This document shows, piece after piece, positions 28,297 to 35,725 of a DNA stretch of 64,000 nucleotides. Position 1 is the first letter of the stretch; each line of letters opens with the position of its first letter. Made by a program: the position numbers and the translations under genes. The notes below the pieces were generated by a model. It worked only from the letters and a program-made list of their open reading frames with translations, had not been told where the DNA came from and ran no database searches. This DNA is from Paraburkholderia youngii (GTDB lineage Bacteria > Pseudomonadota > Gammaproteobacteria > Burkholderiales > Burkholderiaceae), in contig NZ_JAALDK010000001.1 in the NCBI RefSeq assembly GCF_013366925.1, forward strand, positions 3,837,165 through 3,901,164, in the 5' to 3' direction.

Positions 28297-29328
28297 ATGC
28301 AACATTTCGCGTCCGACAACTATGCCGGCATCTGTCCCGAAGCGCTCGACGCGCTGATCGCCGCCAACAACAGCGGGCACGAACCGGCCTACGGCGACGA
28401 CTCCTGGACCAACCAGGTCTGCGACCGTCTGCGCGACCTGTTTCAGACCGATTGCGAAGTCTTCTTCGTGTTCAACGGCACGGCGGCCAATTCGCTCGCG
28501 CTCGCGTCGTTGTGCCAGTCGTATCACTCGGTGATCTGCCACGACCTGGCACACATCGAGACCGACGAATGCGGCGGTCCTGAGTTCTTTTCAGGTGGCT
28601 CGAAACTGCTGACGGCGCCGGGCATCGGCGGCAAGCTCACGCCCGATGCGATCGAGTCCATCGTCACGCGGCGCGCCGATATTCACTATCCGAAGCCGAA
28701 GGTCGTCACGCTGACGCAGTCGACCGAGGTCGGCACCGTCTACACCGTCGAGGAAGTGCGCGCGATCGCGGCGATCGCGAAGCGCCGTCATCTGAAGGTG
28801 CACATGGACGGCGCGCGTTTCGCGAATGCGGTCGCCGCGCTCGACGTGCATCCGTCGGAAATCACGTGGCGCGCGGGCGTCGACGTGCTGTGCTTCGGTG
28901 GCACCAAGAACGGTCTTCCAGTTGGCGAGGCGGTGGTGTTCTTCGACCGCGCGCTCGCCGACGATTTCGCTTATCGCCTGAAGCAGGCGGGGCAGCTCGC
29001 ATCGAAGATGCGCTTCATCTCCGCGCCGTGGCTCGGCCTGCTCGACAACGACGTGTGGTTGCGCAATGCGCGTCACGCGAACGCGATGGCGCGTTTGCTG
29101 GAGACGCGGTTGCAGGAAATCCCGGGCGTGAGCATCATGTTTCCGAGTGAATCGAACGCGGTGTTCGCGCAGTTGCCGCCGCATGCCGCGAAGACGATGC
29201 GCGCGCGTGGCTGGAAGTTCTACGAGTTCATCGGCGCGGGGGGGTGCCGGCTGATGTGCGCGTGGGACACGCAGCCCGAAACGGTCGAGCGTTTCGCCGC
29301 CGACGTGCGCGACTTGTGCGTCGCGTGA
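28297..29328 (+). CDS. low-specificity threonine aldolase / beta-eliminating lyase
   Basis: A 343-residue PLP enzyme of fold type I. It opens with FASDNYAGICPEALDAL. The cofactor lysine is in LCFGGTKNGLP, with HMDGARFANAV upstream. It should cleave threonine or allo-threonine to glycine and acetaldehyde. Such proteins are annotated ltaE, but this clade (with an N-terminal SDNYAG) differs from E. coli LtaE, so I leave the symbol open. Confidence 0.9.
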   Translation: MQHFASDNYAGICPEALDALIAANNSGHEPAYGDDSWTNQVCDRLRDLFQTDCEVFFVFNGTAANSLALASLCQSYHSVICHDLAHIETDECGGPEFFSGGSKLLTAPGIGGKLTPDAIESIVTRRADIHYPKPKVVTLTQSTEVGTVYTVEEVRAIAAIAKRRHLKVHMDGARFANAVAALDVHPSEITWRAGVDVLCFGGTKNGLPVGEAVVFFDRALADDFAYRLKQAGQLASKMRFISAPWLGLLDNDVWLRNARHANAMARLLETRLQEIPGVSIMFPSESNAVFAQLPPHAAKTMRARGWKFYEFIGAGGCRLMCAWDTQPETVERFAADVRDLCVA

Positions 29329-29454
29329 TCGAGGACGCGTGATGATGCCGGAACCTGAGCGAGCACCGGCGCCTCGACGCACCAGTCGGCACACACGCAA
29401 AGCCACTCCACTACGACCCGCCAAAAAACACGAAACAACGAGACGTCCCCCGCC

Positions 29455-29985
29455 ATGACCGAGTACCGATTCTGTCCCCGCTGCGCGAAGCCTCTGACCG
29501 AACGCACCGACCCCGAGCACGACGGTGGCCGCGTCCGTCAGATCTGTCCCGACACCGAGTGCGGCTACGTTCATTGGAATAATCCGCTGCCGGTCGTCGC
29601 CGCGATCGTCGAGTACGAGGGCAAGATTCTGCTTGCGCGCAATGCCGCATGGCCCGAGGGGAGGTTCGCGCTCATCACCGGCTTCCTTGAAAACGGCGAG
29701 ACACCGGAGCAGGGCATCGCGCGCGAAGTGATGGAGGAGACCTCGCTGCATACGGAGTCGGTCGAGCTGATCGGCGTGTACGAATTCATCCGCAAGAACG
29801 AGCTGATCATCGCGTATCACGTGAAGGCGCATGGGACGATCGCGCTGTCGCCCGAACTGCTCGAATACCGGCTCGTGGAGCCCGCGAAGCTGCGACCCTG
29901 GCGCGCGGGCACGGGGCAAGCGCTCGGCGAATGGATGCGGCGCCGCAATTTGCCGTTCGAATTCGTCGAGCGTCCGGGGCTGTGA
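29455..29985 (+). CDS. Nudix hydrolase with N-terminal zinc ribbon
   Basis: A 176-residue protein. Four cysteines (CPRCAKPL and CPDTECGYVHW) form a zinc ribbon of the NudC type at residues 6-40. The Nudix box is GFLENGETPEQGIAREVMEETS. The QPWPFP signature of NADH pyrophosphatase is absent and the protein is shorter than NudC, so it is probably a related nucleotide pyrophosphatase. Confidence 0.9.
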   Translation: MTEYRFCPRCAKPLTERTDPEHDGGRVRQICPDTECGYVHWNNPLPVVAAIVEYEGKILLARNAAWPEGRFALITGFLENGETPEQGIAREVMEETSLHTESVELIGVYEFIRKNELIIAYHVKAHGTIALSPELLEYRLVEPAKLRPWRAGTGQALGEWMRRRNLPFEFVERPGL

Positions 29986-30138
29986 AGCGCTGCGCCCACG
30001 GAGCCGCAACATTGGCCAGCACGCAGACAACGCAGAGAACATAGAAACAGCCCACAGCACAGCCATCGACGCATCACCGAATCGTTCATCCACGTCAATC
30101 AGCGGTCAATGAGCGCACGCTCAGGGAGAAGCAACGGC

Positions 30139-31287
30139 ATGGCCTACATCTACTACCTGACCCATATTCATCTGGGCTACGACGCACTGTCGCAACTGTC
30201 GTCCGAGTGCGCGCGCATCGGCATCGAGCGGCCTCTGGTGATCAGCGACAAGGGCGTCGTCGCGGCCGGCATCGCGCGGCAGGCACTCGATGCGCTGAAG
30301 CTCGGCGACGTGCCGCTGTTCGACGACACGCCGTCGAATCCGACCGAGGAAAAGGTGCTCGCGGCGGCCCAGGTGTATCGCGACGAGCGCTGCGACGGGC
30401 TGATCGCGGTGGGTGGCGGTTCGTCGATCGATCTCGCGAAGGGCGTCGCGATCGCGGCCACGCATCCGGGACCCCTCACGCAATACGCGACGATCGAAGG
30501 CGGCAGCGCGAAGATCACCGACGCCGTCGCGCCGTTGATCGCGATTCCGACCACGGCCGGCACCGGCAGCGAAGTCGCGCGCGGCGCGATCGTGATCCTG
30601 AACGACGGCCGCAAGCTCGGGTTTCATTCGTGGAGTCTGCTGCCGAAATCGGCGCTGTGCGATCCGGGTCTCACGCTCGGCCTGCCGCCGGGGCTCACCG
30701 CGGCGACCGGCATGGACGCGATCGCGCATTGCATCGAGACTTTCCTCGCGCCGGCCTTCAATCCGCCCGCCGACGGCATCGCGCTCGACGGTCTCGAACG
30801 CGCGTGGCACAGCATCGAGCGCGCGTGCGCGGACGGCAGCGATCGCGAAGCGCGCCTGAACATGATGAGCGCGTCGATGCAGGGCGCGATGGCGTTCCAG
30901 AAGGGCCTCGGCTGTGTGCATTCGCTGTCGCATCCGCTGGGCGGTTTAAAGGTGAACGGCCGCACGTCGCTGCATCACGGCACGCTGAACGCGGTCGTAC
31001 TGCCCGCGGTGCTGCGCTTCAACGAGCGCGCGCCGAGCGTGGTGGCCGAGCGTCGCTATGCGCGCATGCGTCGCGTGATGGGGGTGCCCGAGCATGCGGA
31101 TCTCGCGCAGGCGCTGTTCGACATGACCGCGCGACTCGGCCTGCCGACCGGCCTCAGGCAGATGGGCGTCGACGAAAGCATGTTCGACAAGGTCGTGCAG
31201 GGCGCGCTGCTCGATCATTGCCATCGCACGAATCCGCGCGAGGCGAGTGCCGACGACTATCGCCGCATGCTGACCGAGTCTTTGTGA
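30139..31287 (+). CDS. iron-containing alcohol dehydrogenase
   Basis: A 382-residue group III dehydrogenase. The NAD site is [12 protein letters not shown] at about residue 94. Metal ligands are the Asp and His of [11 protein letters not shown] and the histidines of [12 protein letters not shown] and [13 protein letters not shown] chose the ATG at 30139, preceded by AGGGAGAA, over one 30 bases earlier without a site. A thioesterase and an ABC transporter operon follow in the same direction. The substrate alcohol is unknown. Confidence 0.92.
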   Translation: MAYIYYLTHIHLGYDALSQLSSECARIGIERPLVISDKGVVAAGIARQALDALKLGDVPLFDDTPSNPTEEKVLAAAQVYRDERCDGLIAVGGGSSIDLAKGVAIAATHPGPLTQYATIEGGSAKITDAVAPLIAIPTTAGTGSEVARGAIVILNDGRKLGFHSWSLLPKSALCDPGLTLGLPPGLTAATGMDAIAHCIETFLAPAFNPPADGIALDGLERAWHSIERACADGSDREARLNMMSASMQGAMAFQKGLGCVHSLSHPLGGLKVNGRTSLHHGTLNAVVLPAVLRFNERAPSVVAERRYARMRRVMGVPEHADLAQALFDMTARLGLPTGLRQMGVDESMFDKVVQGALLDHCHRTNPREASADDYRRMLTESL

Positions 31288-31327
31288 CCGAGCCCTGCCT
31301 CCTCGCATCCACCAACCGCCACGTCCG

Positions 31328-31777
31328 ATGAACAAACCCGCCCCCGCCGGCCGCGCCGCGTATCCGCACTTCCTGCCGATCACCACGCGCTGGATGGACA
31401 ACGACGTCTACGGCCACGTGAACAACGTCATCTACTACAGCTATTTCGACACCGTCGTGAACGAGTATCTGATCCGCGCGGGCGTGCTCGATTTCGAGCA
31501 CGGCGCGACGATCGGGCTCGTCGTCGAGACGCAGTGCAACTACTTCGCGCCGCTCGTGTTTCCCGATCGCGTCGACGCGGGCTTGCGCGTCGCGCGGCTC
31601 GGCACGTCGAGCGTGCGCTACGAGGTGGGACTGTTCCGCGACGGCGACGCCGCGCCCGCCGCGCAGGGGCATTTCGTGCACGTCTACGTGGATCGCGCGA
31701 CGCGCCGGCCGGTGAACCTGCCCGCAGAACTGCGCGCGGCGCTCGAACCTTTGTGCGTCGCTGGGCCGGCGGACTAG
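31328..31777 (+). CDS. acyl-CoA thioesterase, 4HBT hot-dog family
   Basis: A 149-residue hot-dog thioesterase. The catalytic aspartate lies in [21 protein letters not shown], followed by a helix to LIRAG. It should hydrolyse an acyl-CoA or 4-hydroxybenzoyl-CoA. It ends five bases before the branched-chain transporter permease and is probably the first gene of that operon, or a link between it and the dehydrogenase. Confidence 0.9.
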   Translation: MNKPAPAGRAAYPHFLPITTRWMDNDVYGHVNNVIYYSYFDTVVNEYLIRAGVLDFEHGATIGLVVETQCNYFAPLVFPDRVDAGLRVARLGTSSVRYEVGLFRDGDAAPAAQGHFVHVYVDRATRRPVNLPAELRAALEPLCVAGPAD

Positions 31778-31781
31778 ACGC

Positions 31782-32720
31782 GTGCAGTCGTTCATCATCA
31801 CTCTGCTCAACGGCCTGAGCTACGGGCTGTTGCTGTTCATGCTGTCGGCCGGGCTCACGCTGATCTTCAGCATGCTCGGCGTGCTCAACTTCGCGCATGC
31901 GAGCTTCTACATGCTCGGCGCGTACGTCGGCTTTTCGGTGGCGGCGCGCGCCGGTTTCTGGAGCGCGCTGGTAGTCGCGCCGCTCGTCGTCGGTCTGCTC
32001 GGCGCGGCGCTCGAGCGCTGGCTGCTGCGGCGAGTACGCGGGCACGGTCACCTGCCCGAACTGCTGCTGACGTTCGGCGCCGCGTATCTGCTCGGCGAAC
32101 TCGTCAAGCTCGGCTGGGGACTCGGTCCGTTGTCGGCGAGGATTCCGGCCGTGCTCGACGGTCCGCTGTTCTCGCTGTACGGCGCGATTTTCACGCGCTA
32201 TCGCGCGTTCATGATGGCGGTGTCGCTCGCGATGCTCGCCGCGCTCGTCGCCATGCTGCGCGTGTCGAAGACGGGCTTGATCGTGCGCGCCGCGCTCACG
32301 CATGCGCAGGCCGTCGAAGCGCTCGGCCACAACGTGCCGCGCGTGTTCACCGGCGTGTTCGCCGCCGGCACCGCGCTCGCCGCGCTGGCTGGCGTGATCG
32401 GCGCGCCGCTGTTCGTGATCGAGCCGGCGATGGCGGAGTCGCTCGGCTCGATCGTGTTCGTCGTGGTCGTGATCGGCGGGCTCGGGTCGCTGAGCGGGGC
32501 GCTGGTCGCGTCGCTGCTGGTGGGGTGCTTGCAGACGCTGGCGGTCGCGAGCGATCTGTCGTTGGGCGACGCGGTGTCGCTCGTCGGCGCGGTGCTGCCG
32601 CCCGCGTGGGACGCGCTGACGCTCGCGCAAGTCGCGCCGCTGCTGCCGTACCTGCTGCTCGTCGCGGTACTGGCGACGAGGCCGCGCGGGCTGTTCGGAC
32701 GGCGTGACGATCATGCTTAA
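31782..32720 (+). CDS. livH: branched-chain amino-acid-type ABC permease (LivH)
   Basis: A 312-residue inner-membrane permease beginning at GTG. LFMLSAGLTLIFSMLGVLNFAHASFYMLGAY is the family signature, and the segment VVVVIGGLGSLSGALVASLLVG is conserved. It pairs with the LivM-type protein it overlaps by 17 bases. It could carry amino acids, urea or aromatic acids; the family label does not fix the substrate. Confidence 0.9.
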   Translation: MQSFIITLLNGLSYGLLLFMLSAGLTLIFSMLGVLNFAHASFYMLGAYVGFSVAARAGFWSALVVAPLVVGLLGAALERWLLRRVRGHGHLPELLLTFGAAYLLGELVKLGWGLGPLSARIPAVLDGPLFSLYGAIFTRYRAFMMAVSLAMLAALVAMLRVSKTGLIVRAALTHAQAVEALGHNVPRVFTGVFAAGTALAALAGVIGAPLFVIEPAMAESLGSIVFVVVVIGGLGSLSGALVASLLVGCLQTLAVASDLSLGDAVSLVGAVLPPAWDALTLAQVAPLLPYLLLVAVLATRPRGLFGRRDDHA

Positions 32721-34029
32721 GCGGAGTGGGTCGTCAGATGCGGTGGAAGGCGGGGTGCCGCCTCGCAGGCCCGGCCGCGCGCTCGCGCCTTGGCTCGGGC
32801 TCGTCGCCTTTCTGGCCGTGCCACCTTTCATCTGGCCGCACAGCTGGCTGCTCGCCTACCTTGCGCAAAGCGCGACGATGATCGTGTTCGCGCTGTCGTA
32901 CAACCTGCTGCTCGGCGAGACCGGGCTGCTGTCGTTCGGACATGCCGCCTATGCGGGGCTCGGCGCGCTGGTCGCCGCGCGCGTGTTCAACGCGACCGGC
33001 GTGCCGCTCGTGCTGCTGCCGTTGGTCGGCGGCATCGGCGGCGCGCTGTGCGGTGTGCTGTTCGGCTTAGTCGCGACGCGCCGTGCCGGCACTGCGTTCG
33101 CGATGATCACGCTCGGTCTCGGCGAGCTCGTCGTCGCGGCCGCATGGACGCTGCCGGGCTGGTTCGGCGGCGAGGCGGGCGTCGCGATCGATCGCGCGAG
33201 CGGGCCGCTCCTCGGCGGCTGGAGCTTCGGTCCGGCGCGCGAGGCCTATGCGCTGATCGCGCTGTGGTGCGTCGTCGCGAGTGTCGCGATGTTTGGGCTC
33301 TCGCGCACGCCGTTCATGCGGCTCGCGAACGCGGTGCGCGACAACCCGGCGCGCGCGGCGGCGATCGGCTGCTATCCGCGCCGGGTTCGCTATCGCGTGG
33401 TCGTGCTGTCGGCGTTTTTCGCGGGCATCGCGGGGACGCTCGGGCTGATCAATATCGAACTCGTGTCGACCGAGAGCGTCGGCATGGTGCGCTCGGGCAC
33501 GGTGCTGATCGCGACTGTGATCGGCGGCACGGCGGTGTTCTTCGGGCCGGTCGCGGGAGCGATCGTGCTGACGTTTTTCAGCGTGGTGGTCGCGAGTGTC
33601 ACGCGGGCGTGGTTGTTCTATCTCGGGCTGTTCTTTGTCGTCGTCGTGATGGCCGCGCCGGACGGGCTTGCTGGCTTTGCGTCGCGGCAGGTGGCGCGGA
33701 TTGCGGCCTATGGCTGGCGAGGTTGCCGGGCCGCCTATCTGTGGAGTGCGGCGGCGGGGCTGCTGTGGCTCGCGGCCATCGTGATCGCGGTGCAGTGGGC
33801 CTATGCGGCGCAGTTCGGGGCGGACGAAGGCGCGGCGTTTAGCGCATTGTTCGGCGCCGGTGCGGGTACCGATGTCACCGTCGCACCTACGCTGTCGCCG
33901 CTTCCTCTGGCGCTGACACTCGTTGCGCTCGCTGCCCTGGCTACGTTGTCCACACGCCATGCGCTGCGCGCGCATGCACGCGTCACCGCGCACGCACGCG
34001 CGGCACGATCCTCCGGAGCGGCACGATGA
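32704..34029 (+). CDS. livM: branched-chain amino-acid-type ABC permease (LivM)
   Basis: A 441-residue permease. FALSYNLLLGETGLLSFGHAAYAGLGA is the LivM signature, and the EAA-like loop is around RDNPARAAAIGCYPRRVRY. A C-terminal extra hydrophobic stretch after residue 345 adds about 90 residues to the usual 320-350, with one or two more membrane helices. GTG at 32704 or ATG at 32713 are both possible starts. It is coupled by ATGA to the ATPase gene downstream. Confidence 0.88.
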   Translation: MTIMLKRSGSSDAVEGGVPPRRPGRALAPWLGLVAFLAVPPFIWPHSWLLAYLAQSATMIVFALSYNLLLGETGLLSFGHAAYAGLGALVAARVFNATGVPLVLLPLVGGIGGALCGVLFGLVATRRAGTAFAMITLGLGELVVAAAWTLPGWFGGEAGVAIDRASGPLLGGWSFGPAREAYALIALWCVVASVAMFGLSRTPFMRLANAVRDNPARAAAIGCYPRRVRYRVVVLSAFFAGIAGTLGLINIELVSTESVGMVRSGTVLIATVIGGTAVFFGPVAGAIVLTFFSVVVASVTRAWLFYLGLFFVVVVMAAPDGLAGFASRQVARIAAYGWRGCRAAYLWSAAAGLLWLAAIVIAVQWAYAAQFGADEGAAFSALFGAGAGTDVTVAPTLSPLPLALTLVALAALATLSTRHALRAHARVTAHARAARSSGAAR

Positions 34030-34826
34030 TCCCCGCACTCGCGCTCTACGGCATCGAAAAGCGCTTCGGCGCGACGCCGGTCCTGCGCGGCGTCGATCTC
34101 GCCATCGAACCCGGCGAGCGGCACGCGCTGATCGGCCCGAACGGCGCGGGCAAATCGACGCTGTTCAACCTGATCGGCGGCGGCGCGCGGCCGAGCGCGG
34201 GGCGTATCCATCTGTTCGGCGCGGACATCACGCGGCTCGCGCCGGCCGCGATCGCGCGCCGCGGCCTCGCGCGCAGCTTCCAGAGCACCAGCGTGTTCGC
34301 GCGGCTGTCCGTGTTCGACAACCTGCGTTGCGCGGCGCAGCTTGCCGAGCGCGATCGTACGCGCTGGTGGCAGCGTCTGAGCGGCGCCGCCGCGATCGAT
34401 GCGCGCGCTGCCGCGGTGCTCGACGCGGTCGGCCTCGGCCCGCGCCGCGACGTCGCGGCCGGCACGCTCAGCTACGCGGAGCAGCGCGCGCTCGACCTCG
34501 GCATCGCGCTCGCGGGCGGCGCGCACACGCTGCTGCTCGACGAACCGACGGCGGGCATGAACCGCGCCGAGGCGGCCCGTGCGATCGAGCTGATCCGCGA
34601 CACCACCGCGGGCCGCACGCTGCTGATGGTCGAGCACGACATGGACGCGGTGTTCGCGATCGCCGATCGGATTTCGGTGCTGGTGCAGGGGCGCATCATC
34701 GCGAGCGGGTCGCCGGCCGCGATTCGCGCGGACGCGGCGGTGCGGGCCGCGTATCTGGGTGAGCGCTTCCATCCGGGCTCAGGCGCTCGGGCCGGTGATG
34801 AACCGGACATCGGGGCAGGCCGGTGA
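34026..34826 (+). CDS. livG: branched-chain amino-acid-type ABC ATPase (LivG)
   Basis: A 266-residue ATPase. Walker A is GPNGAGKST, the LivG-specific insertion reads RRGLARSFQSTSVFARLSVFDN, the signature is LSYAEQRAL, and Walker B is LLLDEPTAGMN with the H-loop in MVEHDMD. All catalytic residues are present. It overlaps LivM and LivF by four bases each, a typical coupled operon. Confidence 0.93.
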   Translation: MIPALALYGIEKRFGATPVLRGVDLAIEPGERHALIGPNGAGKSTLFNLIGGGARPSAGRIHLFGADITRLAPAAIARRGLARSFQSTSVFARLSVFDNLRCAAQLAERDRTRWWQRLSGAAAIDARAAAVLDAVGLGPRRDVAAGTLSYAEQRALDLGIALAGGAHTLLLDEPTAGMNRAEAARAIELIRDTTAGRTLLMVEHDMDAVFAIADRISVLVQGRIIASGSPAAIRADAAVRAAYLGERFHPGSGARAGDEPDIGAGR

Positions 34827-35548
34827 GCGCGCTGCTCGACATTCGCGACCTGAACGCGTGGTACGGCGCGAGCCAGGCGCTGCACGGCGCCACGCTGAGC
34901 ATCGAGCCCGGCGAAGTGGTCGCACTGGTCGGCCGCAATGGCTCAGGCCGCTCGACGCTCGCACGCGCGATCATGGGCCTCGTGCGCTGCGAGGGCGAAC
35001 TGCGCTTCGCGGGGCGCTCGCTCGCGGGTCTGCGCACGTTCGAGATTGCGCGGCTCGGGCTCGGCTACGTGGCCGAGCATCGCGATGTGTTCGCCGCGTT
35101 GAGTGTCCATGAAAACCTGCTGCTCGGCATTGCGCCAGTTGCAGCATCGCGTGCGCGCGGGCGCGCGCCGCGCTTCACGCTCGACGACGCGTATGCGCTG
35201 TTCCCGGTGCTCGCCGAGCGCAAGCGCACGCGTGCCGGCGCGCTGTCGGGCGGCGAGCAACAGATGCTGGCGCTCGCGCGAGCTCTGCTCGGAGACCCCG
35301 ATCTTCTGCTGATCGACGAGCCCGGCGAAGGGCTTGCGAGTCTCGTGATGCGGCAGGTCGCGGATTGTCTGCACGCATTGCGCGAACGGCGTGTCGCGAT
35401 CCTGTTGATCGAGCAGCGGCTCGTGATCGCGCAGGACCTCGCGAGCCGAGTCGCGGTGATGGGGCATGGCGAGATCGTGTTCGACGGCTCGCTTGCGTCG
35501 TTTTTATCGCGTGACGATGTGATGCGGGAGTGGCTCGGAGTGGGCTGA
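34823..35548 (+). CDS. livF: branched-chain amino-acid-type ABC ATPase (LivF), altered Walker A
   Basis: A 241-residue ATPase beginning at GTG. Walker A reads GRNGSGRST: Arg43 (codon CGC at 34949) replaces the lysine that binds ATP phosphates. The signature LSGGEQQMLALARALL, Walker B LLLIDEPGEGLAS and the IEQR segment are intact; the H-loop histidine is replaced by arginine in IEQRL, which is common in LivF. The LivG partner is normal, so the transporter may hydrolyse at one site only. No binding-protein gene is in the operon. Confidence 0.9.
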   Translation: MSALLDIRDLNAWYGASQALHGATLSIEPGEVVALVGRNGSGRSTLARAIMGLVRCEGELRFAGRSLAGLRTFEIARLGLGYVAEHRDVFAALSVHENLLLGIAPVAASRARGRAPRFTLDDAYALFPVLAERKRTRAGALSGGEQQMLALARALLGDPDLLLIDEPGEGLASLVMRQVADCLHALRERRVAILLIEQRLVIAQDLASRVAVMGHGEIVFDGSLASFLSRDDVMREWLGVG

Positions 35549-35624
35549 TGCGGGACTTTTCGAGCGCAGACTAGCTGATGCCGGAACTTGCACCCGCAGG
35601 AATGCGCCCATGTTGGGCGCACCA

Positions 35625-35663
35625 AATAAAAAAGGAGTCTTGCCAGGAACGGCAAGACTCCTT
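35625..35663 (-). terminator. rho-independent terminator of the adhesin gene
   Basis: AAGGAGTCTTGCC (35632-35644) and GGCAAGACTCCTT (35651-35663) form a perfect 13-bp stem. On the minus strand it is followed by TTTTTTATTT, so it ends the adhesin transcript. On the plus strand it has no T run but may still block readthrough from the liv operon. Confidence 0.9.
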
Positions 35664-35725
35664 CCACACACTCGCTCAACAACTATTCGACTGACCGGTC
35701 TCCTGCTTTTTGCGTTACATGGCTA

